The notes under the pieces: generated by a model
Database searches by the model: none
Told to the model about the DNA's origin: nothing
Seen by the model: only the letters and a program-made list of their open reading frames with translations
NCBI GenBank assembly: GCA_038316335.1
Contig: JBBQAM010000002.1
Location: forward strand, 124,001-188,000
Direction of reading: 5' to 3'
Source of the DNA: JALHST01 sp038316335
GTDB taxonomy: Bacteria > Bacteroidota > Bacteroidia > Flavobacteriales > Flavobacteriaceae
Length of the DNA: 64,000 nt
Translations under genes and position numbers: made by a program
In this document: positions 27,730 to 37,090 of the stretch, one piece after another
Numbering within the stretch: the first letter of the stretch is position 1
Layout of the letters: each line of letters starts with the position of its first letter

Positions 27730-28752
27730 TTAAAGGGTATATCTCGCCTTGGCACTTACGGTAGCATCGGTAAATTGCCGCTCACGAAATTTTAAGTATC
27801 CAACGATCCCAATCATGGCGGCGTTATCGGTACAATACTCAAATTTAGGAATATAGGTCGTCCATCCATAGTTGGTTTGGGCGTCGTTGAGGGCCCGGCG
27901 TATCCCAGAATTGGCAGATACTCCGCCACCAATGGCAACCTGTGGGATTCCAGTTTTTTTTACGGCCTTTTTCAATTTATCCATTAAAATTTCAATAATT
28001 GTAAATTGAATCGATGCACAAATATCGTTCAGATTTTTGTTTATAAAATTGACATCGCGTTCGGTTTCCCGCTGAATAAAATACAGGATGCTCGTTTTGA
28101 GGCCACTAAAGCTAAAATCAAGACCCTCGACTTTTGGTTTTGGAAAATGAAAGGCCTTCGGGTTCCCGAGCTGTGCATACCGATCCACCAAGGGTCCACC
28201 AGGATATGGCAATCCGAGTAGCTTTGCACTTTTGTCAAAAGCTTCACCAACGGCATCATCAAGGGTTTGGCCGAGCACCTCCATATCAAAAAAGTCATTT
28301 ACACGCACGATTTGTGTATGTCCGCCACTTATCGTCATCGCCAAAAATGGAAACTGCGGCATCAGGTTCTTTTCATCCTCGATAAAATGGGCCAAAATAT
28401 GGGCCTGCATATGGTTAACTTCAATCAGTGGAAGACCGAGGCCCAATGCCAAAGACTTGGCAAATGAGATACCTACCAATAAAGAACCCATAAGTCCTGG
28501 CCCCCGCGTAAAAGCTATGGCGGATAACTGTTTTTTGTCGATATTTGCGAGTGTCAAAGCCTGGTGTACTGTTGGTACGATATTTCGTTGGTGCGCCCTT
28601 GAGGCCAGTTCGGGTACAACGCCCCCATATTCCTCATGGATTTTTTGGGTGGCAACGACATTGCTAAGGGTTTTATTATTGCACAATACGGCCGCCGAAG
28701 TATCATCACATGAAGATTCAATGGCGAGGATGTAAATAGTTTTGAGATCCAT
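27730..28752 (-). CDS. tsaD: tRNA N6-adenosine threonylcarbamoyltransferase TsaD
   Basis: Transfers the threonylcarbamoyl group to A37 of ANN-decoding tRNAs, with TsaB/TsaE. The frame is open to 28863, but the ATG at 28752 gives the canonical N terminus (MDLKTIYILAIESSCDDTS) and a 340-residue protein of normal size. The ASKHA fold is shown by IESSCDDTSAAV, the metal-binding HMQAHILAHF, TISGGHTQIV and GGGVSANSGIR. It heads a six-gene minus-strand operon that diverges from the TamB-like gene. Confidence 0.96.
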   Translation of the reverse strand: MDLKTIYILAIESSCDDTSAAVLCNNKTLSNVVATQKIHEEYGGVVPELASRAHQRNIVPTVHQALTLANIDKKQLSAIAFTRGPGLMGSLLVGISFAKSLALGLGLPLIEVNHMQAHILAHFIEDEKNLMPQFPFLAMTISGGHTQIVRVNDFFDMEVLGQTLDDAVGEAFDKSAKLLGLPYPGGPLVDRYAQLGNPKAFHFPKPKVEGLDFSFSGLKTSILYFIQRETERDVNFINKNLNDICASIQFTIIEILMDKLKKAVKKTGIPQVAIGGGVSANSGIRRALNDAQTNYGWTTYIPKFEYCTDNAAMIGIVGYLKFRERQFTDATVSAKARYTL

Positions 28753-28937
28753 TGGCTTTGGAACAAAAATTGTGTAATTGTTATGAAATATGATTTGGAT
28801 TTTTATAGCTTGCCTTTGAATCAAATACGGCATGATTTTGCAAAAACACCGGCAAATGATCAAATATCATAACAAGGTTATGTGCTAAGGGATTTATAAA
28901 AAAATAATTGGCATATTTCATAAAAGTCTCTGAAGTA

Positions 28938-28965
28938 CAAAGGTAAAACATAAAGCCCTATCAAA
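28938..28965 (-). promoter_or_regulatory. Possible promoter of the tsaD operon
   Basis: On the minus strand TACCTTTG (28938-28945) matches TAnnTTTG exactly. A TTTG inside a T run (28962-28965) lies 16 bases upstream, somewhat closer than the usual 19-21. The predicted transcript start is about 180 bases before tsaD. The -33 part overlaps the likely start of the divergent TamB-like gene. Confidence 0.35.
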
Positions 28966-31900
28966 AAACTTAGAAAAATACTGGTAAGAACGCTGATGGT
29001 GCTGGTCTTGCTTTGTGTTTTGGGTACTTTGGTGCTTTCCTTGCCTATTGTTCAGACGCGTTTTGCGCAATATGCCACGAATAGGATCAATATTGAGTTT
29101 GGCACGAATATCAACATCGATCGACTGCGGGTCTCCCTGATTTCCTGGGACACCCAACTCGACAAAGTCTATGTTCAGGATTATAAGAACGATACTCTGT
29201 TTTATATTGACAGAATTACCACATCGATACTTAGTTTGCGCAACTTGGCCAAAGGGAGATTAGAGTTCGGTGCTATTTCCATAGACCATCTTGACTTTAA
29301 TCTAAAGACCTACAAGGGAGAATCGAATACGAATTTGGAGGTTTTTATTGATAAGCTGGATGACAAGCAACCACGTGCCCCGGGAACCCCACCTTTCTTT
29401 TTTTCCTCTTCCGATGTTGAAATCGATAAAAGTACTTTCAAATATAGCGATGAAAACCTGGTAAAGTCCGAATTTCTCAATTTCAAGGATTTATTTATTT
29501 CGGCAAAGGATTTCCAGATTATTGGCCCTGAGGTCACTACCGCGATTTCCGATATGTCCTTTATGAGCAGCAAAGGCATCAATGTGAATCGGCTGGCGAC
29601 CGATTTCAAATATAGCAAACAACAAATGCGGTTCGACTCTTTAAATATTCGGACCACAGAATCAGATATCAAAGGAAACCTTGTATTTAATTATGATCGT
29701 CAGGATTTTGTTGATTTTTTGAACAAGGTCAAAATAACCGCAAATTTTGAGGAATCGACCGTGGCCTTTGATGAGATCAATTTGCTATATGATGAATTCG
29801 GAAAAGGTAAAAAGGCCTCTTTTTCTGCGAATATTAGCGGTGTCCTGAACGATCTGAACACCGATGAACTCTTTTTGCAGTCAGATAATTCGGGCATACG
29901 GGGCGATTTCAATTTTAAAAATCTTTTCTCCAAAGAGGAACCTTTTTTAATGGTTGCCCAAATGAAAAACGTAACATCGAGTTATTACGAGCTACGTTCA
30001 CTTTTACCGAATATCCTAGGTAAAGCGATACCATCGACCTTCCAGAAGCTAGGACAGTTCACGATTCGGGGAGATGCCGAGGTTTCAGAGTCCTCAATTA
30101 CCGCCAAGGCAAACCTGAATACCGCCTTGGGAAGTAGTTATGTAGATTTAGACCTTGTTAATATCAATCATATTGACAATGCCTACTACAAAGGTTTCGT
30201 AGCGCTAATCGATTTTGATTTGGGCGCATTATTGGAAAACCAACAAATTGGCAAGACCTCATTGGATTTTAATGTGGAAGGCCGAGGTTTTACGCAGGAG
30301 AACTTGAATACCGAGGTCATAGGACAAATCTATTCGATGATTTTCAACCGCTATGAATATAAGGACATTAAGGTTTCTGGGGTTTTGAAAGAACAGCTGT
30401 TCGATGGTACCTTGGTAAGTAATGATGAGAACCTGCAGTTTAATTTCAAGGGATTGGCAGATTTTGGCAAAGATCGCAACGATTTCAATTTTATCGCCAA
30501 CGTAGCGTATGCAGATCTTAAAAAGTTGAATTTTATCAAGGATAGTGTATCCATCTTCAAGGGGAATGTTACTATGGATGTAACCGGGAACACGTTGGAT
30601 AATTTAACCGGCGATATAAAATTTACCAAGACCATTTTTCAGAATAAGAACGATACCTATTATTTTGAGGATTTCAAGATTTCATCCACATTTGAGAACG
30701 ATACCACGCGCATAATCGATATCAATTCCCCGGATATTATAACGGGTTTTATGAAAGGCAATTTTAAGGTGAATGAATTGGGCAAACTGGTACAGAATTC
30801 CTTGGGAAGCATCTATACCAACTACAAACCATTTGAAATTTCGAATGGGCAGACGATTGCTTTCAATTTCAAGATATATAATAAAATCGTGGATGTTTTC
30901 TTTCCCGATGTGAAATTTGATCCAAATACGTTCATTAAAGGGAATATCATTGCCGACGATGGTGATTTTAAACTAAATTTCAAATCTCCTAGTATCATCG
31001 CTTATGGTAATGAAGCCGATAGTATAGAGGTTAAGATCGACAATAAGAATCCCCTTTTCAATACGTTTGTTTCGGTCGGAAATTTAAAAACGAAATACTA
31101 TGATGTCAAGGATTTTAATCTGATCAACACCACTTTAAAGGACACCCTTTTCTTTAGGGCCGAATTTAAGGGGGGCAGTGCCTTTAATGATAGCTATAAT
31201 CTGAACTTTTATCACACCTTCAACAAGGAAAACAAATCGGTAATCGGCCTAAAAACCTCGGATGTAAGTTTTAAGGGCAATAAATGGATCCTGAACAAGG
31301 ATGGGGATAATAAGAACAAGGTAATCTTCAACCGTTCGCTCGACAGTATTTCTATTCAGGAAATAGTCATGAATAATAGCCAACAAGAGCAAATTCGCCT
31401 TAAGGGCCAATTGGCAGACTCTACCTACAAAGATTTGGAACTACAGTTTAAAATCGTCTCCTTGAACAAAATAACGCCTGCCATCACGGGTTTAAAGCTA
31501 CAAGGCGAGGTGAATGGCACCTTGAACGTATTTCAAAAAGATGGCGTATATCTGCCTTCTTCAAACCTTCGTATCGGTCAATTTTCAATCAACGACATGC
31601 GTATGGGCGATCTGACAATTGGTATTGCAGGAAACCGCGATCTTACCGAATTCGTAGTCAATGCTGACATTAATGATAAGGGCAAGGAAAAATTGAGCGT
31701 TGCCGGAAAAATATTGAACAAGGGCGATTTTCCAGAGGCTGATCTTTTGGCCAACTTCACCGATTTTGATTTAGAACCCTTTAGTCCGCTAGGAGAGGAT
31801 ATTATCTCGAATATTCGAGGTGATCTTAGTGGGAATGCCCGCATAAAAGGCAATATCGATAACCCTGACTTCAGTGGCATACTCACCTTGGATAATGCTG

Positions 31901-33417
31901 GCTTGGGAATTCCGTATTTAAATGTCGATTATAACTTTGCTCCAAATTCACGGGTAAACCTGGTCAATAAATCATTTGATTTTGATCAGATACGATTAAC
32001 GGATCTTGCCTATGGAACCACGGCTACCTTGGATGGCACGATTACCCATTCGTTTTTTAAGGATTGGGTCCTTGATCTAAATGTTGACACCAACGGGAAT
32101 CGCCTTTTGATCCTCGATACCCCATTTGAAGAGGAAACACTGTATTATGGAACCGGATTTTTAAATGGGAGCGGTAGGATCTATGGATCGACCAAGGCGC
32201 TTACAATTAAGGTAGATGGGGAAACCGCTCGAGGTACTTCCTTGAAGATTCCTTTAAGCGATGTGGTGACCGTGGGCGATTATTCCTTTATTAACTTCGT
32301 AGAGAAAAACGATGTAAGGACCTTAGAAGCCCAACGAATTCTTGATGATATAGAAGGTCTTGAGCTTGAATTCGATTTAAATGTCACCCCTGATGCCGAA
32401 GTTGAGATCGTTACGGATCAAAGGACGGGAAGTTCCTTAAAAGGAACGGGCGAGGGGCTATTGTTGATCAGGATTAATACCACGGGCAAATTTGAAATGT
32501 TCGGTGACTTTGTTGTCGTGACCGGGGAATTCAATTACAAATTTGGGGGGGTGATCAACAAAACCTTTAAAGTTGAGCCCGGCGGAAATATTGTTTGGGA
32601 TGGAAAGCCGTTGGAAGCGCAATTAGATATGAAGGCGGTCTATTCCCTGAATGCAAATCCTGGCCCCTTGTTGGCCAATCAAGGGTATAATCGCAGAATT
32701 CCCACGAATGTGGTGATTAATCTAAGAAACGAGCTCCAAAGTCCGGATATTGAATTTAACATAGAATTCCCAGGAACTAATTCAATTGTTCAGTCTGAAT
32801 TGGAATATCGCTTGCAAGACCCTGCCATAGAGGAGAAGAATGCAATTTTTCTACTTGCTCAGGGCACCTTTGTGAACGAACAAAGCGGAATCAATCAACA
32901 GGCCGTCACTGGCAACTTGATTCAATCGGCATCTGGCCTGTTAAACCAGGTCTTAGGCGGGGGCAACGATAAATTCAATTTGGGCCTTTCCTATGAACAA
33001 GGTAGCAATATTGCCCAAATTAGGACCAATGATCGTCTGGGGGTAACGGTGTCGACACAAATTAGTGATCGCATCTTGTTGAATGGTAGGGTAGGAGTGC
33101 CGGTAGGAGGCGCGACCGAAACTATTATAGCGGGCGATTTCGAAATTCAGGTGCTCTTGAACGAGGAGGGCACTTTGAGCGCCAAATTCTTTAGCCGTGA
33201 AAGTGAAATACAAGAATATTTAGCGAATCAACAAGGCTCTACCCAAGGTGCCGGACTTTCCTATGAAGTTGATTTTAACAGTTTTAAGGAGCTTTTTAGA
33301 AAGATTTTTGCGAAAAACGCAAAAAATAAAGAGGTCCCCGTAAGGAAAAATGGGCCACCCTCGGTCATGGGAAATGATAGTTTGATCCGATTCTATTCCA
33401 AAACCAAAGGATTTTAA
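28960..33417 (+). CDS. TamB-like translocation/assembly module (AsmA-like, DUF490)
   Basis: A protein of about 1485 residues anchored by one N-terminal membrane segment, with a long periplasmic body of repeated beta strands. The C-terminal TamB domain (DUF490) shows GTGEGLLLIRINTTGKFEMFG, DFVVVTGEFNYKFGG and SELEYRLQDP. TamB/AsmA proteins form hydrophobic grooves carrying phospholipids from inner to outer membrane, or assist outer-membrane protein assembly. The first ATG (28996) gives 1473 residues but cuts off the basic residues before the membrane helix. The codons from ATC at 28960 read IKKLRKILVRTL, a normal basic N terminus, with an in-frame TAA just upstream at 28951. I place the start at ATC with caution. 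No tamA gene is adjacent. Confidence 0.85.
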   Translation: MKKLRKILVRTLMVLVLLCVLGTLVLSLPIVQTRFAQYATNRINIEFGTNINIDRLRVSLISWDTQLDKVYVQDYKNDTLFYIDRITTSILSLRNLAKGRLEFGAISIDHLDFNLKTYKGESNTNLEVFIDKLDDKQPRAPGTPPFFFSSSDVEIDKSTFKYSDENLVKSEFLNFKDLFISAKDFQIIGPEVTTAISDMSFMSSKGINVNRLATDFKYSKQQMRFDSLNIRTTESDIKGNLVFNYDRQDFVDFLNKVKITANFEESTVAFDEINLLYDEFGKGKKASFSANISGVLNDLNTDELFLQSDNSGIRGDFNFKNLFSKEEPFLMVAQMKNVTSSYYELRSLLPNILGKAIPSTFQKLGQFTIRGDAEVSESSITAKANLNTALGSSYVDLDLVNINHIDNAYYKGFVALIDFDLGALLENQQIGKTSLDFNVEGRGFTQENLNTEVIGQIYSMIFNRYEYKDIKVSGVLKEQLFDGTLVSNDENLQFNFKGLADFGKDRNDFNFIANVAYADLKKLNFIKDSVSIFKGNVTMDVTGNTLDNLTGDIKFTKTIFQNKNDTYYFEDFKISSTFENDTTRIIDINSPDIITGFMKGNFKVNELGKLVQNSLGSIYTNYKPFEISNGQTIAFNFKIYNKIVDVFFPDVKFDPNTFIKGNIIADDGDFKLNFKSPSIIAYGNEADSIEVKIDNKNPLFNTFVSVGNLKTKYYDVKDFNLINTTLKDTLFFRAEFKGGSAFNDSYNLNFYHTFNKENKSVIGLKTSDVSFKGNKWILNKDGDNKNKVIFNRSLDSISIQEIVMNNSQQEQIRLKGQLADSTYKDLELQFKIVSLNKITPAITGLKLQGEVNGTLNVFQKDGVYLPSSNLRIGQFSINDMRMGDLTIGIAGNRDLTEFVVNADINDKGKEKLSVAGKILNKGDFPEADLLANFTDFDLEPFSPLGEDIISNIRGDLSGNARIKGNIDNPDFSGILTLDNAGLGIPYLNVDYNFAPNSRVNLVNKSFDFDQIRLTDLAYGTTATLDGTITHSFFKDWVLDLNVDTNGNRLLILDTPFEEETLYYGTGFLNGSGRIYGSTKALTIKVDGETARGTSLKIPLSDVVTVGDYSFINFVEKNDVRTLEAQRILDDIEGLELEFDLNVTPDAEVEIVTDQRTGSSLKGTGEGLLLIRINTTGKFEMFGDFVVVTGEFNYKFGGVINKTFKVEPGGNIVWDGKPLEAQLDMKAVYSLNANPGPLLANQGYNRRIPTNVVINLRNELQSPDIEFNIEFPGTNSIVQSELEYRLQDPAIEEKNAIFLLAQGTFVNEQSGINQQAVTGNLIQSASGLLNQVLGGGNDKFNLGLSYEQGSNIAQIRTNDRLGVTVSTQISDRILLNGRVGVPVGGATETIIAGDFEIQVLLNEEGTLSAKFFSRESEIQEYLANQQGSTQGAGLSYEVDFNSFKELFRKIFAKNAKNKEVPVRKNGPPSVMGNDSLIRFYSKTKGF

Positions 33418-33550
33418 AATTTACCACGACTGCAGGTTGAAATGTTACATTTTTGCAGATGTTGGCATTATTTGCCTATGAAAACGATTGAAAGTTCGAA
33501 GAACACTGAAATTAAGGATTCAACAATTCCCTTAATTGAAATTAGTTTGT

Positions 33551-33558
33551 TAATTTTG
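33551..33558 (+). promoter_or_regulatory. Possible -7 element of pfkA
   Basis: TAATTTTG matches TAnnTTTG and ends 17 bases before the pfkA ATG, implying a very short leader. No well-placed -33 element was found. Confidence 0.3.
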
Positions 33559-33575
33559 CTAGCTTAAAATTTTTG

Positions 33576-34562
33576 ATGGCCATTCCAATAAAAAAAATTG
33601 GCGTTTTTACTTCAGGAGGGGATTCCCCTGGCATGAACGCTGCCATACGATCCGTAGTTCGAACGTGTGCATATCATCATATTGATTGCGTAGGTATCTT
33701 TAGAGGGTATCAAGGAATGATCGAAGGGGATTTCAAACCCATGGATGCGCGAAGTGTCAATAACATAATCAATAAGGGAGGAACGATCCTAAAATCGGCA
33801 CGGTGTGACGATTTCCGTACCAAGGAAGGTCGTAAACTGGCTTATGAGCAATTAAAGGCCGAGGGAATCGATGCATTTGTAGTTATTGGTGGTGATGGTA
33901 GCTTTACCGGAGCCATGATATTCGATCAAGAATACGATTTTCCGTTTATGGGGATTCCGGGTACCATCGACAATGACATCTTCGGGACCACGTTTACGCT
34001 AGGATTCGATACGGCCTTGAATACCGTGGTGGATGCCGTAGATAAAATACGGGATACTGCCAGTTCGCATAATAGGTTATTCTTCGTGGAGGTTATGGGG
34101 AGGGATGTAGGCCATATCGCCCTGAATGCAGGAGTTGGTGCCGGAGCTGAGGAAATTTTGATCCCAGAGGAAAACAGGGGGCTTGATCGCCTTCTAGAAT
34201 CCTTGAAACGCAGTAAGCTATCGGGCAAATCGTCTAGTATCGTAATCGTTGCGGAGGGTGATAAATCAGGGAAAAATGTTTTTGAACTGAAGGAATATGT
34301 AGAGGAGCATTTGCCGATCTATGATGTGCGGGTATCGGTTTTGGGCCATATGCAACGTGGCGGTCCGCCATCTTGCTATGATAGGGTGCTGGCCAGTCGT
34401 ATGGGCGTGAAGGCGGTCGAGACCCTTTTAGAGGGGAAGAAAGGACTCATGGTCGGGGTACAGGACAATAAACTCATCCTGACACCAATAAGCAAGGCCA
34501 TAAAAGGACATACAAAAATGGACAAGGAACTTATACGGGTTTCTGAAATAATGACAACATAA
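33576..34562 (+). CDS. pfkA: ATP-dependent 6-phosphofructokinase
   Basis: Glycolytic enzyme phosphorylating fructose-6-phosphate. The frame opens with TTG at 33573 and ATG at 33576; the ATG is taken as the start, giving 328 residues. Motifs are TSGGDSPGMNA (12-22), GGDGS (105-109), GIPGTIDNDIFGT with catalytic Asp132, and MGRDVGHIAL. Gly at the second G of GGDGS, where PPi-dependent enzymes have Asp, points to ATP as phosphoryl donor. It is followed after 23 bases by gapA, forming a glycolytic pair. Confidence 0.96.
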   Translation: MAIPIKKIGVFTSGGDSPGMNAAIRSVVRTCAYHHIDCVGIFRGYQGMIEGDFKPMDARSVNNIINKGGTILKSARCDDFRTKEGRKLAYEQLKAEGIDAFVVIGGDGSFTGAMIFDQEYDFPFMGIPGTIDNDIFGTTFTLGFDTALNTVVDAVDKIRDTASSHNRLFFVEVMGRDVGHIALNAGVGAGAEEILIPEENRGLDRLLESLKRSKLSGKSSSIVIVAEGDKSGKNVFELKEYVEEHLPIYDVRVSVLGHMQRGGPPSCYDRVLASRMGVKAVETLLEGKKGLMVGVQDNKLILTPISKAIKGHTKMDKELIRVSEIMTT

Positions 34563-34585
34563 TTTTAATTTTAAAAAAGTAAACA

Positions 34586-35590
34586 ATGTCAAACTTGAAA
34601 ATAGGAATTAACGGATTTGGTAGAATTGGTAGATTGGTATTCAGAACCACCGTCAAAAGGGGGGATGTCGATGTGGTAGCCATCAACGACTTATTAGATG
34701 TTGAACACCTCGCCTATTTATTGAAATACGACTCTGTTCATGGTAAGTTTGAGGGAACCGTCGACGTTAAGGACGGTCATTTGATCGTCAACGGGAAAAC
34801 AGTTCGCATTACTGCCGAGCGAGATCCTAAAAACATCAAATGGGATGCCGTAGGAGCTGAGATCGTAGCCGAATGTACCGGAATTTTCACCACCTTGGAA
34901 ACTGCCCAATACCATATCGATGGTGGAGCTAAAAAAGTAGTGATTTCAGCACCTTCAAAAGATGCCCCAATGTTTGTAATGGGTGTAAACCATACCAGTG
35001 CAAAGGCTTCCGACACAATTGTTTCGAATGCTTCCTGCACCACGAATTGTCTAGCCCCGATGGCCAAGGTTTTGAACGATAGCTTTGGTATCGAGGAGGC
35101 CCTGATGACCACCGTTCATGCAACCACCGCAACACAAATGACGGTAGATGGTCCTTCCAAAAAGGATTGGCGTGGTGGTAGAAGCGCCATGTTGAATATT
35201 ATTCCGGCCTCCACGGGCGCTGCAGTCGCTGTGACAAAGGTAATTCCAGAACTAAAAGGAAAACTCACAGGGATGGCCTTTAGGGTGCCAACCGCGGACG
35301 TTTCGGTGGTTGATTTGACAGTGAGGCTAAAAAAAGAGACTACGTATGACGCTATCAAAAAAGCGTTCAAAACTGCCTCTGAAGGATCTTTAAAAGGAAT
35401 TTTAGGATATACCGAGGAAGCCGTGGTGTCCCAGGATTTTGTAGGGGATTCTAGGACTAGCATCTTTGATGCGGAAGCTGGCATTGAATTGAATTCAAAA
35501 TTCTTTAAATTGATATGCTGGTATGATAATGAGGCTGGCTTTTCGAATAAAATGGTCGATTTGACCCAGCACGTGGCAAGTCTTAAATAA
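34586..35590 (+). CDS. gapA: Type I glyceraldehyde-3-phosphate dehydrogenase
   Basis: A 334-residue glycolytic enzyme oxidising glyceraldehyde-3-phosphate to 1,3-bisphosphoglycerate with NAD. The N-terminal INGFGRIGR binds the nucleotide. The active site is SNASCTTN with Cys151, and His178 lies in TTVHATTATQ. The C terminus has WYDNEAGFSNKMVDL. Length and motifs are complete. It is co-directional with pfkA (23-base gap) and is followed by a terminator-like hairpin. Confidence 0.97.
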   Translation: MSNLKIGINGFGRIGRLVFRTTVKRGDVDVVAINDLLDVEHLAYLLKYDSVHGKFEGTVDVKDGHLIVNGKTVRITAERDPKNIKWDAVGAEIVAECTGIFTTLETAQYHIDGGAKKVVISAPSKDAPMFVMGVNHTSAKASDTIVSNASCTTNCLAPMAKVLNDSFGIEEALMTTVHATTATQMTVDGPSKKDWRGGRSAMLNIIPASTGAAVAVTKVIPELKGKLTGMAFRVPTADVSVVDLTVRLKKETTYDAIKKAFKTASEGSLKGILGYTEEAVVSQDFVGDSRTSIFDAEAGIELNSKFFKLICWYDNEAGFSNKMVDLTQHVASLK

Positions 35591-35609
35591 GAACATCTTG
35601 ACTTGAGGA

Positions 35610-35655
35610 TTTCCTGAAAGCGTGTTGCAAAGCCTTCGTTTTCAGGAAAATTTTT
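35610..35655 (+). terminator. Rho-independent terminator (or attenuator) between gapA and the BadF-family kinase gene
   Basis: A 13-base stem (TTTCCTGAAAGCG, 35610-35622, with CGTTTTCAGGAAA, 35637-35649, one G-T pair) and a 14-base loop, followed by A and five T. It ends 12 bases before the kinase start codon. It probably closes the pfkA-gapA transcript; its closeness to the next start leaves room for read-through control. Confidence 0.8.
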
Positions 35656-35667
35656 AAATAGGAATCT

Positions 35668-36519
35668 ATGATATTGATAGTAGATAGTGGCGCCACTAAG
35701 GCCGATTGGATTGCCCTTGATAAAAACGGGGTTCAATTATTCCTTACTCAAACCTTGGGACTTAGTCCGGAAGTACTTACCAAAGAAGTAATTGAGGATC
35801 GGTTGGCCAATAATTTTGAGCTTTCTAAAAATAGGGATAAGGTAACCCAATTATTTTTTTATGGAGCGGGATGCGGTACTGATCGTATGCGGAAATTTTT
35901 GAGGAAGATTTTCAATGACTTTTTTCCGAAGGCCAAAGTGGAAGTAAAGGAAGATACCTACGCCGCTATATACGCTACTACAAAGGTAGGACATCAAGGT
36001 ATTGTGTGCATTCTTGGCACGGGTTCGAATTGTAGCTACTATGATGGTCATCAATTGATCCAAAAGGTGGTTTCCTTGGGTTATATCCCTATGGATGATG
36101 GAAGTGGGAATTTCTTCGGCCGCAAATTGATCCGTGATTATTATTACCATAAAATGCCACAAGATCTGGCCCGAAAATTTGAAAAAGGGTACAATTTGGA
36201 TCCAGATGTAATAAAGGAGAATTTATACAAACAACCCAACCCGAATACTTATTTGGCGACTTTTGCCAGATTCTTGGTCGAAAATAAAGACCATCCTTAT
36301 TCGAAAGGTGTCATTGATAAAGGTTTTCAACAGTTCATAAACAATCATGTGATGCAATTTGAATTGGCCACAAAGGTTCCGATTCATTTCGTGGGTAGTA
36401 TCGCTTATTTCTTAAAGGATGAGCTCACTACGGTACTCGAACGCAACGATCTAGTACCCGGGGTTATTCGACAGCGACCCATCGATGGCCTGGTCGAATT
36501 CCACGTACAGACTATCTAA
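35668..36519 (+). CDS. BadF/BadG/BcrA-family sugar kinase (GlcNAc/MurNAc-kinase type)
   Basis: A 283-residue ASKHA-fold kinase. The phosphate-1 loop is VDSGATKADW at 5-14. A second glycine-rich segment is CILGTGSNCSYYDG near 113-126. MDDGSGNFFGRKLI follows, and HFVGSIAYFLKD lies near the C terminus. This group includes bacterial N-acetylglucosamine kinases and MurNAc/GlcNAc kinases (MurK), so phosphorylation of cell-wall amino sugars in the cytoplasm is likely. That would make MurNAc-6-P, the substrate of MurQ encoded at the left end of the window; the link is inferred. It starts just after a terminator-like hairpin. Confidence 0.84.
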   Translation: MILIVDSGATKADWIALDKNGVQLFLTQTLGLSPEVLTKEVIEDRLANNFELSKNRDKVTQLFFYGAGCGTDRMRKFLRKIFNDFFPKAKVEVKEDTYAAIYATTKVGHQGIVCILGTGSNCSYYDGHQLIQKVVSLGYIPMDDGSGNFFGRKLIRDYYYHKMPQDLARKFEKGYNLDPDVIKENLYKQPNPNTYLATFARFLVENKDHPYSKGVIDKGFQQFINNHVMQFELATKVPIHFVGSIAYFLKDELTTVLERNDLVPGVIRQRPIDGLVEFHVQTI

Positions 36520-36566
36520 AAGGAAATCGGCATCAATAGACTATAATAGAAAAAGATGTACCATCT

Positions 36567-36590
36567 GGAGGCATGCGATGCTTCCGTTTG
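36567..36590. terminator. Possible terminator between convergent kinase and ridA genes
   Basis: An 8-base stem GGAGGCAT / ATGCTTCC with one G-T pair and a three-base loop, followed by a T-rich stretch (GTTTGTTTTC), in the 152-base convergent gap. The T run is interrupted, so strength is uncertain. Confidence 0.4.
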
Positions 36591-36671
36591 TTTTCGAAGT
36601 TTCATTCTTGGTCATTCTAGGGGCCATTCCGAAGCCTTTTTCAGATCAAAACAGCTATATTATAGTTTCTT

Positions 36672-37055
36672 TCAGTCGTTTACCGCGATCATGGAAATCT
36701 CGACCCGAACGTTTTTGGGCAAACAGGCTACTTCTACGGTTTCCCTTGCTGGTGCAGTTTCTTGATTAAAATACGCACCATACACTTCATTGACCGTAGC
36801 AAACTGCCCCATATCCTTTAAAAAAATCGTAGTCTTTACCACCTGTTCGAACGACATGCCCGCTTCTTTTAGGATGGCGTCCAAATTCTCCATGGCTTGT
36901 TTGGTTTCTTTTTTAATATCGCCCTCAACGAGCATTCCTGTAGTCGGATCAACAGGTATCTGACCGGAAATATATAAGGTGTTCCCGCTGAGAATGGCCT
37001 GATTGTATGGGCCGATTGGCGCTGGGGCATTCGAAGTGTTGATGATTTTTTTCAT
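36672..37055 (-). CDS. RidA family (YjgF/YER057c/UK114) reactive intermediate deaminase
   Basis: A 127-residue protein that hydrolyses reactive enamine/imine intermediates such as 2-aminoacrylate released by PLP enzymes. It shows the family pattern NAPAPIGPYNQAI near the start, SGQIPVDPTTG, the central VVKTTIFLKDM, and the signature with the substrate-binding Arg in LPKNVRVEISMIAV. It begins 35 bases after the stop of the LptD-like gene on the same strand, so it is probably co-transcribed. Confidence 0.95.
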   Translation of the reverse strand: MKKIINTSNAPAPIGPYNQAILSGNTLYISGQIPVDPTTGMLVEGDIKKETKQAMENLDAILKEAGMSFEQVVKTTIFLKDMGQFATVNEVYGAYFNQETAPARETVEVACLPKNVRVEISMIAVND

Positions 37056-37090
37056 ATGGTTGTTTTCTATTCTTAAAATTCAACTTTTGA

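Noticed and set aside
28232..28735. 167-codon frame antisense to tsaD
   Set aside because: Shadow of tsaD; no independent support.
28753..28863. N-terminal extension of TsaD to 28863
   Set aside because: The extra 37 residues are not part of the TsaD family, whose N terminus fits MDLKTIYILAIESS at 28752.
35116..35736. 206-codon frame antisense to gapA
   Set aside because: A mirror of the strongly biased gapA coding sequence; no motif and it conflicts with a certain gene.
36485..36769. Open frames between the kinase and ridA genes
   Set aside because: They overlap the ends of both real genes in other frames and show no protein-like pattern.
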